Source: Litorilinea aerophila
GTDB taxonomy: Bacteria; Chloroflexota; Anaerolineae; Caldilineales; Caldilineaceae
Reading direction: 5' to 3'
Assembly: GCF_006569185.2 (NCBI RefSeq)
Contig: NZ_VIGC02000007.1
Span: forward strand, 154,123 to 218,122
DNA length: 64,000 nt
Of the stretch, positions 32,099-41,464 are shown one piece after another. Numbering within the stretch: the stretch's first letter is position 1; each line of letters starts with the position of its first letter. The notes beneath the pieces were generated by a model, which was not told the DNA's origin, did no database searches, and saw only the letters and a list, made by a program, of their open reading frames with translations. The translations under genes and the position numbers were made by a program.

Positions 32099-33892
32099 AT
32101 GGCCAATCATCCACAACTCGATCCATCCAGGTCTGCGAAGCTGGCCGGCGATGGCGAGGCGACCCCTGCTGGAGGTGGCGCGCGGCTGCCCTCCTTCTCG
32201 GGGGGGCGGGTAGTGGGGGTGGTGGATTGTCCCCACTGTGGCGCTTCGGTCAATGCCGGCGCCAGCGTCTGCCCGGAATGTGGGGAGCCCCTACAGACTC
32301 AGCCCAAACGGATCCGGTGTCGGCGCTGTGGCGGGCGGGCGTCGTCCCTGCTGGTCCTGTGCCCCCACTGTGGCCGGGAACTCCATCCGGCGCCGTCGCG
32401 GCTGTTGACCCTGGGGGCGCCTGCCCTGCTGGTGGGCCTCTTCTTTTTGGTGATGGTGGGAACCTGGGGACAGGGCAATCCCGTCCAATGGGTGCAGACC
32501 AGCCTGACAGACGGCGTCGACTGGCTGGAAACCTTTGGCGCCCAGATGGAGCCATCGGTAGTCATTGAGATGACGCCCATCGTCCAGCCCCAGGAGACGG
32601 TGGTGACGGCGGTCGCCCGGGCCGATGGCGAGGTCCCACCGTCGCCCACGATGGCGGAGGTCGCGGCCCAGAACCAGCCAGTGGCGGCCCTGCAGGCTCC
32701 TGCCGGGGAGACAGAGGCGACGCCTACACCGCTCCCGGCTGTGGCCGCGCCGACGATAGACGTATCGCCGACGGCAGCGCCGCCGACAGCCGAACCCCCG
32801 ACAGCGGTGCCTACGGCTTCGCCGACGCCCCAGCCCACGGCCACCCCCACGCCCACCGGGACGCCGACAAGCACGGCCACCCGTGCGCCGACCGCCACCC
32901 CGACTGCCCAGCCGACGACACCATCGGCGGCGGCATCCACCGGTGGCCTGGTGATTTTGCCAACGGCGACCCCGACCCCGCAGGCGCCTGCTGCCGCGGC
33001 GGTTCAGGCCGCTTCCGTGGCAACTGCACCGCCATTGCCCACCCCGACGCCGATCCCGGCTACGGCCACGTCGACCCCCACCGCGACGCCGGCCCTCCCC
33101 CGGACCTACCGGGTGCAGGCTGGAGACACGCTGGTGGGGATTGCAGCCCGGCTGGGCGTGACGGTGGAAGCGTTGATGCGGGCCAACAACATCGCCAGCA
33201 GCGACGTCTACCGGATCCAGCCGGGGCAGGAGCTGGTGATTCCGGGCAGCGGGGCCGATACCCCCACCGCGACGCCGGCCCTTCCCCGGACCTACCGGGT
33301 GCAGGCTGGGGACACGCTGGTGGGGATTGCAGCCCGGCTGGGCGTGACGGTGGAGGCGCTGATGCGGGCCAACAACATCGCCAGCAGCGATGTCTACCGG
33401 ATCCAGCCGGGGCAGGAGCTGGTGATTCCGGGCGGCGGGGCCGATACCCCCACCGCCACGCCGCAGCCACCCACGGCCACCCCCACGACCAGGCCACCGG
33501 CCACCCCGGCGCCCACAGCCACCCAGGTGGCCTACCGCCTGGATCCGCCGTTGCTGCGCAGCCCGGAAGATGGGACGCCAGTGAGTTGCGGCGCCCAGGA
33601 TAGCCTGGTCTGGATTGGAGTGCCGTTCATCCAGCCCACCGACCGGTATCTGCTCCATCTGGGGTTTGTCAGCGGCTACACCGCCGATGGGCAGGAAGTG
33701 GTGACCTGGGTCCTGGAACAGCCTCGACCCTATAACTTGACGTCCTGGGAGATGGATGAAGCCCTCTGTGGGCTGGCGCCCCAGCAATATGGCCGCCAGT
33801 GGCGCTGGTGGGTGGAAGTGGTGGCTGAAGAGGGCAGCGGCTATCGCCCGGTGAGCCCGCCCAGCGAAGTCTGGGGATTCTCCTGGCAATAG
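32099..33892 (+). CDS. Zinc-ribbon membrane protein with two LysM domains
   Basis: A 597-residue modular protein. Two zinc ribbons in the cytoplasmic N-terminus (C44-C47...C58-C61 and C74-C77...C88-C91) are followed by one transmembrane segment (about 102-122), a Pro/Thr-rich stalk (about 190-334), two LysM domains (about 337-382 and 399-444), another Pro/Thr linker and a C-terminal domain (about 475-597) rich in aromatic residues. LysM binds peptidoglycan, so the protein could link a cytoplasmic partner to the wall (inference). The two LysM units are almost identical at DNA level. The start at 32099 follows a weak site and lies 43 bp after the M50 gene. Confidence 0.88.
   Translation: MANHPQLDPSRSAKLAGDGEATPAGGGARLPSFSGGRVVGVVDCPHCGASVNAGASVCPECGEPLQTQPKRIRCRRCGGRASSLLVLCPHCGRELHPAPSRLLTLGAPALLVGLFFLVMVGTWGQGNPVQWVQTSLTDGVDWLETFGAQMEPSVVIEMTPIVQPQETVVTAVARADGEVPPSPTMAEVAAQNQPVAALQAPAGETEATPTPLPAVAAPTIDVSPTAAPPTAEPPTAVPTASPTPQPTATPTPTGTPTSTATRAPTATPTAQPTTPSAAASTGGLVILPTATPTPQAPAAAAVQAASVATAPPLPTPTPIPATATSTPTATPALPRTYRVQAGDTLVGIAARLGVTVEALMRANNIASSDVYRIQPGQELVIPGSGADTPTATPALPRTYRVQAGDTLVGIAARLGVTVEALMRANNIASSDVYRIQPGQELVIPGGGADTPTATPQPPTATPTTRPPATPAPTATQVAYRLDPPLLRSPEDGTPVSCGAQDSLVWIGVPFIQPTDRYLLHLGFVSGYTADGQEVVTWVLEQPRPYNLTSWEMDEALCGLAPQQYGRQWRWWVEVVAEEGSGYRPVSPPSEVWGFSWQ
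33074..33445 (+). repeat. 186-bp tandem duplication encoding the LysM domains
   Basis: Unit 1 (33074-33259) and unit 2 (33260-33445) differ at only a few positions and keep the reading frame (62 codons each). A third partial start, ACCCCCACCGC, follows at 33446. This indicates recent duplication of one LysM-plus-linker module. Confidence 0.9.
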
Positions 33893-33991
33893 GCGGCGCG
33901 GAGACGCAGCTGGTTGCGTCCCACCTGTTGGGGTGGCGTTGAATGTGTTTTTGTCCGGTGCAGATGGTTACCGGTGAGCGTAAGAAAACGA

Positions 33992-35122
33992 ATGGCAAAA
34001 CGAAAATACCAACCCTTGGATGATGGCTTCGAGTTTGATTCCATCATCGATATTCATCAGTTGCAGAATCAGGACGATGAGGAGGATGCCGGCGGCATCA
34101 TCACCCCGGGCATTTCCCTGGGCGAGCTGCTCCATCGCCTGATCCATGATCCCGAGTTTCCCTCCCTGGAGCAGCTCTACGCGCTCTCCGACCTGAGCCG
34201 TCAGGACGTGGAGACGGTGCGGGAACATTGGGGTGCCATCGCCCCGCCTCGACGGCGGGAAGTGATCGAGCGCCTGGTCAGCCGGGCGATGGATGACGTC
34301 CAGCTCCACCTGGGGCGCCTGCTGCGCATTGCTCTGCAGGACGAAGATCCGTTCATTCGGCGGCATGCCATCGACGGGCTCTGGGAGGAGACGGAGGCGG
34401 ACCTGCTGGGCCCCTTCGTCCACATGCTCCACAATGACCCGTCTACCGATGTGCGGGTGGCGGCTGCCGCGGCCCTGGGCAGCTACGTATTGGCCGGCGA
34501 GCTGGATGAGCTGGACGCGTCCCTGGCCATGCGGGCCGAGGAAGCGCTCCTGGCTGTCCTGCACAACGAAGATGAGCCGGTGGAACTGCGCAGCTCCGCC
34601 CTGAAGAGCCTGGCCTATTCAGGGGAGGCGGGCGTGCGCCAGCTCATCGAGGACGCCTACTATTCGCCCTACGAGGAGATGCGCATCAGCGCGCTGATCG
34701 CCATGGGCCGCAGCGCCGACATCCGCTGGCGTGGTTTCGTGCGTGCGGAGCTGCAGAACCCTTCCCCTGCCATGCGGGTAGAGGCGGCCCACGCCTGCGG
34801 CGAGCTGGAAGCCCGGGCAGCCGTGTATGAGCTCATCGCCCTGCTGGAGGACGAGGAACGGCAGGTGCGCCTGGCGTCCATCTTCGCCCTGGGCCGCCTG
34901 GGCGGTCGCCATGCCCGGGAAGCTCTGGAGGCGATGGCTGCCAGTGATGACCCAGAGGAAGCCGCCGCTGCCGAGCAGGCCCTGGAGGAGATGCTCTTCT
35001 ATGCCGATCCCGACGGGGTGCCCCTGTTTGATGAGTCGCTGGAGATGGACGGCGACTGGGATCCGGACCCCTGGGATGGCTGGTTCCATTTCGACGATCG
35101 GGACCTGGGCGAGTACGAATAG
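33992..35122 (+). CDS. HEAT-repeat protein
   Basis: A 376-residue soluble helical-repeat protein. An acidic N-terminal segment is followed by about five to six HEAT-like repeats between 110 and 345 (for example PFIRRHAIDGLWEE, DVRVAAAAALGSYV, PVELRSSALKSLAYSG, AMRVEAAHACGELEA, QVRLASIFALGRLGG). The C-terminus is rich in Asp, Trp and Glu (EMDGDWDPDPWDGWFHFDD). HEAT arrays act as binding scaffolds; no enzyme motif is present. The ATG at 33992 is the first that starts the acidic domain. The function is unknown. Confidence 0.82.
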   Translation: MAKRKYQPLDDGFEFDSIIDIHQLQNQDDEEDAGGIITPGISLGELLHRLIHDPEFPSLEQLYALSDLSRQDVETVREHWGAIAPPRRREVIERLVSRAMDDVQLHLGRLLRIALQDEDPFIRRHAIDGLWEETEADLLGPFVHMLHNDPSTDVRVAAAAALGSYVLAGELDELDASLAMRAEEALLAVLHNEDEPVELRSSALKSLAYSGEAGVRQLIEDAYYSPYEEMRISALIAMGRSADIRWRGFVRAELQNPSPAMRVEAAHACGELEARAAVYELIALLEDEERQVRLASIFALGRLGGRHAREALEAMAASDDPEEAAAAEQALEEMLFYADPDGVPLFDESLEMDGDWDPDPWDGWFHFDDRDLGEYE

Positions 35123-35167
35123 GCCCAGGTCCTGCCCCCGGTCCATACGTTTTCAAGGGCGGCAACC

Positions 35168-35590
35168 GTGAACCTGAAATTGAAGCGCCTGGTGCGTACG
35201 GTGAGCTCCGAGCAGTACGCCCTCTTTGACCTGGACCAGCTCAACGAAGAGGACGACCAGCCGATGACCATCGGCAAGCTGGACCTCCACTATACCAACG
35301 AAGGGGTGTACGGCACGCTCCTGCTGTGGGACAGCGCATCACGCCAGTTGCGGCCGGCGGTGCGCCGGGAATTTATCCACGCCCTGTTGCGGGAAATTAC
35401 CCAGCCCATGGGGGTCCCCAACGAATATGTGGTGGAATTTTTTGCCCCCACCCTGCAGGAGTATGAGGTGTTCCACAACGTGGCCCTGGCGGACGAAGAA
35501 GTCGAAGCGGAGGTGGGCCATCCGGCGGACGAAGATGGCCGGGCCTCCGGGGATGCCGTCGGTTCTCGCCGTGCCACCGCGCCTTCCTGA
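35168..35590 (+). CDS. Conserved-looking small protein, function unknown
   Basis: A 140-residue soluble protein, GTG start at 35168 with a purine-rich AAGGGCGG site. The first 115 residues look folded (KLKRLVRTVSSEQYALFDLDQL, MTIGKLDLHYTNEGVYGTLLLW, VPNEYVVEFFAP); the last 25 are Glu-, Ala- and Ser-rich and probably disordered. No family recognised. It lies 45 bp after the HEAT gene and 11 bp before the AEC transporter gene. Confidence 0.65.
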   Translation: MNLKLKRLVRTVSSEQYALFDLDQLNEEDDQPMTIGKLDLHYTNEGVYGTLLLWDSASRQLRPAVRREFIHALLREITQPMGVPNEYVVEFFAPTLQEYEVFHNVALADEEVEAEVGHPADEDGRASGDAVGSRRATAPS

Positions 35591-35601
35591 ACGCCGACTC
35601 C

Positions 35602-36513
35602 ATGTTCATCATCGACACGTTGCTGCCCATCTTTGTGAGTACGGTGTTGCCGGTTTTTCTGGTGGCCGGGGCCGGCTTTGCCCTGTCGTCCTGGATGTCC
35701 ATCGACAGCCGTTCCCTGGGGCGGATCTTGTTTTATCTGGCCACGCCCTCCCTGGTGTTCCGTAGCCTGTATCAGATGGACATCGATTTTGTGGTCCTGC
35801 AGCATCTGGCCCTGGTGGCCGGCACCGTCACCCTCTCGGCTGGCTTTCTGGGCTGGCTGTTCAGCGCCGGCCAGGAGCGACGACAGCGGGCTGCCATGAC
35901 CCTGACCAGCGCGGTGAGTAACAACGGCAACATGGGCATTCCCATCTGTTTCTTCGCCTTTGGGCAGGCTGGCCTGGCGCTGGGCTCCATCTACTACGTG
36001 GTCAGCTCCTTCCTGAGCAACACCGTGGGCGTGGTGGTGGCATCCGCCGGGCAGACGCCGGTGCGGGATGCCCTCAAGGTGAGCCTGCGGGTGCCCGTGC
36101 TCTACGCGGCTGCCCTGGGCCTGCTCCTCAACTGGACGGGTACCGAAATCCCCCTGAGCCTGTTTCGAGCCCTGGACCTCCTGGCCAATGCCGCCATTCC
36201 TGGCATGCTGGTGTTGTTGGGGATCCAGCTTCGTTCAGTTCCCCTTTTGCAAGGGCAGGCTGTCATCTTGCGCAGTGTAGCGGTCCGGCTGCTGGCTGCC
36301 CCGGTGGTAGCCTGGCAGCTCTGTGCCTGGCTGGGAATTACCGGCGTGGAGCGCAACGTGCTCATCCTCCAGGCCGCCATGCCCACCGCCGTCATGGCGG
36401 CTGTGCTGGCCACCGAATACGAGGCCGCTCCCCAGCTGGTGGCGGCGGTCATCTTCCTGAGCACAGCCGTCAGCATGGTGACCCTTTCTGTGGTGCTCTG
36501 GCTGTTGCATTGA
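35602..36513 (+). CDS. AEC family (auxin efflux carrier-like) transporter
   Basis: A 303-residue membrane protein with about ten predicted helices. Family features are the N-terminal LPIFVSTVLPVFLVAGAGFAL, the central motif AVSNNGNMGIPICFFAFG, and the C-terminal QAAMPTAVMAAVLATEYEAAPQLVAAVIFLSTAVSMVTLSVVLWLL. Bacterial members export organic acids or related anions by a two-bundle elevator-like mechanism. The substrate cannot be inferred here. A 29-bp gap precedes the TPR gene. Confidence 0.9.
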   Translation: MFIIDTLLPIFVSTVLPVFLVAGAGFALSSWMSIDSRSLGRILFYLATPSLVFRSLYQMDIDFVVLQHLALVAGTVTLSAGFLGWLFSAGQERRQRAAMTLTSAVSNNGNMGIPICFFAFGQAGLALGSIYYVVSSFLSNTVGVVVASAGQTPVRDALKVSLRVPVLYAAALGLLLNWTGTEIPLSLFRALDLLANAAIPGMLVLLGIQLRSVPLLQGQAVILRSVAVRLLAAPVVAWQLCAWLGITGVERNVLILQAAMPTAVMAAVLATEYEAAPQLVAAVIFLSTAVSMVTLSVVLWLLH

Positions 36514-36542
36514 AGGATCGGATACGACGGAGGTATTGACCC

Positions 36543-37130
36543 ATGGCTGGCTTCGAACAATCTGAGCAGTTTCGTCGGGCGCTCAACGAAAGTGCCCGGC
36601 TCTTGCGTCAAAATCGTCCAGGCGAGGCCATCGAGAAGTTGATGCCCCTCTACGAGCAGGCGCCCGACCACCCCGATGTGGCCATCAACCTGGGTGGGGC
36701 CTACATCATGCAGCGCAAGTGGCAACGGGCCGTGGCCCTGTTGCGCGCGGCTGTGAAAGTGCACCCGGACAACGCCATGTTGTGGGCCAACCTGGGCGCG
36801 GCGGAGCTGGGGCGCCTGGAGACGGCCGGGCCTCGACAGCAGGAGCGGGCCATTGCCGCCTATCAACGCTCCCTGCAAGCCGATCCCGAGGCACCCAACG
36901 TCCACTATCATTTGGGCCTGATCTACAAGGAACGGGGCGAACTGACCCGGGCCTATGCCTTTTTCCAGCGGGCGTTGGAGGTGAATCCGGCGGACCGGGA
37001 TGCCCGATACTGGCTGGAGCGGGTCGGCCGGGCCATGGCCCAGGCCCAACGGGAGCGCCAGGAAGGGGAAAACGGCACAGAGTCCCACCCGGGTGAGACC
37101 CATGGGGAAGAAGACGGAGCCGAGTCATGA
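36543..37130 (+). CDS. TPR-repeat protein
   Basis: A 195-residue soluble protein with about four tetratricopeptide repeats (about 10-165; for example PDVAINLGGAYIMQRKWQRAVALLRAAVKVHP and PNVHYHLGLIYKERGELTRAYAFFQRALEVNP) and a polar tail. It probably mediates protein contacts. GGAGG precedes the ATG. Its stop overlaps the start of the next gene (ATGA), so the two are translationally coupled and may act together. Confidence 0.88.
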   Translation: MAGFEQSEQFRRALNESARLLRQNRPGEAIEKLMPLYEQAPDHPDVAINLGGAYIMQRKWQRAVALLRAAVKVHPDNAMLWANLGAAELGRLETAGPRQQERAIAAYQRSLQADPEAPNVHYHLGLIYKERGELTRAYAFFQRALEVNPADRDARYWLERVGRAMAQAQRERQEGENGTESHPGETHGEEDGAES

Positions 37131-38455
37131 ATTCCCAATTTTCACGCGGGTTGGCCACCGAGTCCATCACACCTAACGGCGCCTGGGAGACCCAGTCCGT
37201 CCCCCGCTGGCGGGAGAACCCCGAGCGACTGGCCTGGCTGGTGCTCCTGATCAGCTTCGCCATCTTTGTCATGCTGGTGATCCTGGTCCCCCTTTCCATT
37301 CGCTACGTGGTTCGCTACGCCACTGTCAGCCAGGACGCCCGCCTGGAGCCCATCCTCGGGACCCTGTTGGTCTACCCTTCGGCCACCTCTTCAGAGCCCA
37401 TCGCCATCACCGGCGTGCGGAATGATATCAAGGAAGGCAGCCGGATCGTGGCCACCGACGATTCCACCCAGGGGACCCTGGGCTTGATTACACAGAAGGG
37501 TTCCGATGAGGTCCTGGGCAGCATGCAGATCTACCCCAATACGGTGGTGGATGTGTTGCGCATTCGGCGCCCTTTCTTCGAGCGCAGCCCAGAGCCGTAC
37601 CAGGTGCGGCTGGCCCTGCAACAGGGGCAGGCCCGCATCTTCACCAACACCGGCAGCGACCGGGGTCTGCATGTGGAGCTACAGACTCCCCACGGCCAGG
37701 TCTCCTTCGGTGCCGGGAGCTACCAGGTCTCGGTGGATGAAAACCAGACCGACATCATCGTTCGTTCGGGCCAGGCCACGGTCATTCACGGCCAGAACGA
37801 GGAGATCGTGGTGGACGCCGGCCGACGGGTCTGGATGACCCGGGATGATTTTTCCCACAATCCGGTGTCGGCGGAGCAGAACTTGATCCGCAACGGTGAC
37901 TTCTCTGAGCCCATGTTCGACACCTGGCAGAGCCGGGTGGAGGCGGAGAACACCACGCCGGGCAGCATCAACATTGTGGAGCGGGAAGGGCGGCGGATCG
38001 CCCACTTCATCCGCATGGGAGAGGAAAACGTCCATACCGAGGTTCGCCTGACCCAGGAAGTCAATAAAGACGTCAACGTCTACGACTACATGAGCCTGCA
38101 GCTGGATGTCAAGCTGCTCTTCCAGAGCCTGGCCGGCGCGGGCTACCTCAGCACCGAATTTCCCTTGCGGGTGGAGCTGGAGTACACCGACATCTACGGC
38201 AAGGTGGAGCGCTGGGGGCACGGCTTCTATTTCCGGGATCCCAAAGAGGATGACGACCCTTCCAACGATAACTGGCCCATCCGGGGTGGGGAGCGCATTC
38301 CCGGCTTCAAGTGGTACACCTACCAGTCACCCAACCTGATCGAGTTGCTGGCGGCCCAGGGGACCCGGCCGGCCCGGGTCAATAAGCTCCACATCTACGC
38401 CAGCGGCCACAACTACCAGAGCATGGTCAGCGAGATCTACCTGATCGTCCGCTGA
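37127..38455 (+). CDS. Single-pass membrane protein with a FecR-like domain
   Basis: A 442-residue protein with a cytoplasmic N-terminus of 35 residues, one membrane helix (about 36-58) and a large exported part. Residues about 150-240 resemble the FecR/sigma-regulator fold (RLALQQGQARIFTNTG, LQTPHGQVSFGAGSYQVSVDENQTDIIVRSGQATV). The C-terminal 180 residues look like a beta-rich carbohydrate-binding-type domain (LIRNGDFSEPMFDTWQSRVEAE is typical of such starts). No anti-sigma domain is obvious in the N-terminus. It is coupled with the upstream TPR gene. Confidence 0.72.
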   Translation: MNSQFSRGLATESITPNGAWETQSVPRWRENPERLAWLVLLISFAIFVMLVILVPLSIRYVVRYATVSQDARLEPILGTLLVYPSATSSEPIAITGVRNDIKEGSRIVATDDSTQGTLGLITQKGSDEVLGSMQIYPNTVVDVLRIRRPFFERSPEPYQVRLALQQGQARIFTNTGSDRGLHVELQTPHGQVSFGAGSYQVSVDENQTDIIVRSGQATVIHGQNEEIVVDAGRRVWMTRDDFSHNPVSAEQNLIRNGDFSEPMFDTWQSRVEAENTTPGSINIVEREGRRIAHFIRMGEENVHTEVRLTQEVNKDVNVYDYMSLQLDVKLLFQSLAGAGYLSTEFPLRVELEYTDIYGKVERWGHGFYFRDPKEDDDPSNDNWPIRGGERIPGFKWYTYQSPNLIELLAAQGTRPARVNKLHIYASGHNYQSMVSEIYLIVR

Positions 38456-38489
38456 TCTGGCGGCGCCTGGTGGAGATGAGCTGGTTGGG

Positions 38490-40166
38490 GTGATCGCGGA
38501 GATGGGACAGGGAAAGGGGCGGCTCTGGCTGGCAGCCCTGGGGTTGTTGTACCTGGGCCTGGCCTCCTTTCAGCTGGGCCTGCCCGGCCTGCACTACGAC
38601 GAGGCCCGGGAGGCGGGCGTCAACGCCATGGAGTTGCTGACGGGCGCGCCCGTGACCGCCTTCCGAGGTGCTGTGGTTGCGGTGGGCAACCTGCACCTGC
38701 CCCTCATGGTGCAGGACTACATCGGCGCCCTGAACGTGTATCTGGCCCTGCCCTTTCTGGCCCTGACCGGGATCGGTGTGCCCAATTTGCGGGCCCTGCC
38801 GGTGCTCACCGGGCTGGCGACCCTCTTCCTTCTGGAACGGGCCGTCTCCAGCTGGGTGGCCATCCACGCCACGGCTCCATCTCCAGACAACCGGAGCGGA
38901 ACAAGCGCCTGGCCAGTGAGCCAGGCGGGCATCCTGGCCGTTGCCCTCCTGGCGGCGTCGCCCACCTTTGTCTTCTGGAGCCGTCAGGGCATCTTCGTGA
39001 CCAACCTGACCCAGCCCTTCACTCTCCTGTGCATCTGGCAGGGATTGACCTGGTTACAGGGTGGCCGCGCCCGCTCCCTGCTGCTGGCCGCGCTGGCTGG
39101 TGGGTGTGCCCTCTACGCCAAGCTGCTGGCCATCTGGGTGGTGGGGCCCTTCCTCCTCTGGGTGGGCCTGGCGTGGCTGTGGCGCCAGCAGCGGACCGAG
39201 ATCCCGGCGCCGCCCCTGTCCCTACCCCTGGCTGTTGGCGCCGTCCTGGCCTTTCTCCTGCCCCTGGTGCCCCTCTTTCTCTTCAACCTGCAGACCGGCG
39301 GTACCTGGGAAGGGGTGGCCGGGCGGCTTGTTCAGAGCTACTATGGGGTGGACAACCGGGCCATTGGGCAGAATTTGATGGTGCGTTGGGGGCAGCTCCA
39401 GCAGATTCTGCGGGGGGACCAGCTCTGGTATCTGGGCGGCGTTTACGGAAATAGGGTAGCCCCGTGGCTGGCTGCTGTGGCCGTGGTGGGTGCCCTCTTG
39501 AGGCCTGGGAGACGCCTGGTGGTGGGGCCCTTGATCCTGCTGACGGCCGCCTTTGCCATGAGCCTGGTCACCATCAGCGACCTGTTTGTGACCCACTATG
39601 CTCTGTTGCAGCCGCTGGTGGTGGCGACGGTGGCCTGTGCGTTGCATGGGTGGACCTTTTCTGTGGCATGGCCGCGGCGGCAAACGCTGGCCAGGGGGAT
39701 AGTCGTCGCCCTGGCGGCCCTGTGGCTTCTGGTGGACGTGGCTGTCACCCTGCAATATCATCAGGCCCTGGCCCGCAGCGGTGGCCTGGCAGACCATTCC
39801 GATGCCAGCTATCATCTGGCCTATTATCTGCAGTACAACGGCCTGGGCGCGCCCATCGCGCTGGACTGGGGGATGGATGCCACGGTGCGCTTTTTGAGTC
39901 AGGGAACGGTGCGGCCCATCGAGATCTTCGGGTACGAACGCCTGGACGGGCCCGACGCCGGCTTCGTCCAACGTCTGGAGGCGTTTCTGCAGAATCGGGA
40001 CAACGTCTATCTGCTCCACGCACCGGGGCAAACTGTCTTCCAGGGGCGTCGGGAGGCGTGGATGGCCGAAGCGGCGGCCCGGGGGTTGCAGCCCGTTCTG
40101 TTGGCGGACTTTCGCCAGCGGGACGGTACGCCGGTCTACGAACTGTGGCGAGTGGTGGCTCCATAG
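38490..40166 (+). CDS. GT39-like membrane glycosyltransferase
   Basis: A 558-residue protein with about eleven predicted membrane helices and a C-terminal soluble domain of some 150 residues. The first extracytoplasmic loop has HYDEAR, with the Asp-Glu pair (D37, E38) that is catalytic in PMT/ArnT-type GT-C enzymes. These move a sugar from a polyprenyl phosphate to a protein or lipid on the outer membrane face. The acceptor is unknown. The start is GTG at 38490, or the ATG four codons later; neither has a strong site. Confidence 0.82.
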   Translation: MIAEMGQGKGRLWLAALGLLYLGLASFQLGLPGLHYDEAREAGVNAMELLTGAPVTAFRGAVVAVGNLHLPLMVQDYIGALNVYLALPFLALTGIGVPNLRALPVLTGLATLFLLERAVSSWVAIHATAPSPDNRSGTSAWPVSQAGILAVALLAASPTFVFWSRQGIFVTNLTQPFTLLCIWQGLTWLQGGRARSLLLAALAGGCALYAKLLAIWVVGPFLLWVGLAWLWRQQRTEIPAPPLSLPLAVGAVLAFLLPLVPLFLFNLQTGGTWEGVAGRLVQSYYGVDNRAIGQNLMVRWGQLQQILRGDQLWYLGGVYGNRVAPWLAAVAVVGALLRPGRRLVVGPLILLTAAFAMSLVTISDLFVTHYALLQPLVVATVACALHGWTFSVAWPRRQTLARGIVVALAALWLLVDVAVTLQYHQALARSGGLADHSDASYHLAYYLQYNGLGAPIALDWGMDATVRFLSQGTVRPIEIFGYERLDGPDAGFVQRLEAFLQNRDNVYLLHAPGQTVFQGRREAWMAEAAARGLQPVLLADFRQRDGTPVYELWRVVAP

Positions 40167-40256
40167 GCGGAGCCAGGCGGTCCCGGGACCCTTTCCCGCA
40201 GGCGCGTTCATCGCGGCACCTTCGTCTTTCTCTCCTTCTCACCTTCTCCGAAAAGA

Positions 40257-40286
40257 TTGACGCAGCCTCTCTGGTAGTGTTATGAT
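40257..40286 (+). promoter_or_regulatory. Promoter of the UbiA-like gene
   Basis: TTGACG (40257-40262), an 18-bp spacer and TATGAT (40281-40286), about 64 bp before the start codon. Confidence 0.6.
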
Positions 40287-40349
40287 GGAGCCCAGGATAA
40301 ACTCGTCCCTTCGTACTGGTTCTGTCGCAGTTGTCGCAGTTGACGTGTA

Positions 40350-41393
40350 ATGCACAGGGGAGGCACAGTGCAGGTCACCCAGGGCAATGTGGATTCCCGC
40401 TCTTTGCCAGAGAGCCAACATCATCCCCTGACGACGCCCACCTATTGGGGATACCGGCTGTATGCCTTGCCGCAGACAGCATGGGGCGCTCTGGCTGTTT
40501 TGATACGGGCGGAGCTCACCGTGGTGGCTGCGTTGCCGGCTCTCCTGGGGGCCCTCCTGGCCTGGTGGCAGTTCAGCCGTCTGGATCCGGTTGCCCTCTT
40601 TTTCACCGTCCTGGGCTCGCTGACGGTGGCCTGGGGCTTTCACGCCCTGGTGGAGTATTTCGACTATCAACACAGCCTCCAGACCGATACATCTGGGCTG
40701 GCGCAGCCTTTCGTCACGGGGTATACCCTCTTGCGCCGGGGGGTGATTCGACCTGTCGTGGTCCGAAACCTGGGGATCCTCCTCCTGGCCGGGGCTACCC
40801 TCTGTTGCCTCTCCCTCTACCTGTTCGTCGGGTGGCCGATCCTGTTTTTCTACAGCATGGTACTGCTGAGCCTGGCCATCCAACTGCTACTCCCCATGGG
40901 GTCGCCGTTGCGGGCGTGGGGCTTGGGCGAGGTGGGGCTCTTCCTGGGGATGGGACTGTTGCCCACCGTGGCCAGCTACTACATCCAGTCTCGCGCCCTC
41001 ACCTGGCTGCCCATCTGGCTCAGCCTTCCCCTTGGCCTGTTGGTCGTTGTGATTTATCTGAATTACAACTTTGCCCACCAGCGACGAGACTGGTTGATCC
41101 GCAAGCGGACGCTCAACGTGACCCTGGGGCTGGCGCGTGCCCTGGACCTGAGCGCCCTGTTGAGCCTGTTGGCCTACGTCGCTATCCTCCTGGGCGTGAG
41201 CCTGACGGAGCTTCCCCTCTGGGCGCTGTTGGGGCTGGCACCTTTGCCGGTGGCCTTGCGCACCTTTGCGTTTATCCGGCGGGAACGCCTGGCCCCTGAG
41301 GAATGTTTCCAGCTCTATGGAACGGCCATCCACGCCACTGTGCTGACCGGCTTCTGCCTGGCTGTCGCCCTGGGGCTGGACTGGTTGCTTTAA
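40350..41393 (+). CDS. UbiA-like membrane protein with degenerate active-site motifs
   Basis: A 347-residue protein with about eight or nine helices. The layout follows MenA/UbiA prenyltransferases: a first motif region VEYFDYQHSLQTD (101-113) stands where NDxxDxxxD is expected, and the later sequence ending in RDWLIRKRTLNVTLG stands where MenA has DxxxDxxxGKRTL. Several aspartates that bind Mg-diphosphate are lost (Glu for the first Asp, Ser for the third; only one Asp in the second motif). It may have altered chemistry or no prenyltransferase activity. It begins its own transcription unit and is followed by a membrane coiled-coil gene. Confidence 0.7.
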   Translation: MHRGGTVQVTQGNVDSRSLPESQHHPLTTPTYWGYRLYALPQTAWGALAVLIRAELTVVAALPALLGALLAWWQFSRLDPVALFFTVLGSLTVAWGFHALVEYFDYQHSLQTDTSGLAQPFVTGYTLLRRGVIRPVVVRNLGILLLAGATLCCLSLYLFVGWPILFFYSMVLLSLAIQLLLPMGSPLRAWGLGEVGLFLGMGLLPTVASYYIQSRALTWLPIWLSLPLGLLVVVIYLNYNFAHQRRDWLIRKRTLNVTLGLARALDLSALLSLLAYVAILLGVSLTELPLWALLGLAPLPVALRTFAFIRRERLAPEECFQLYGTAIHATVLTGFCLAVALGLDWLL

Positions 41394-41464
41394 CGGCTGG
41401 TGGGGGGCGCACCCAATTTGGGCAAAGAGCTTTGCGACTCTTCTCCTCGTTACCGCGTCTCAAC

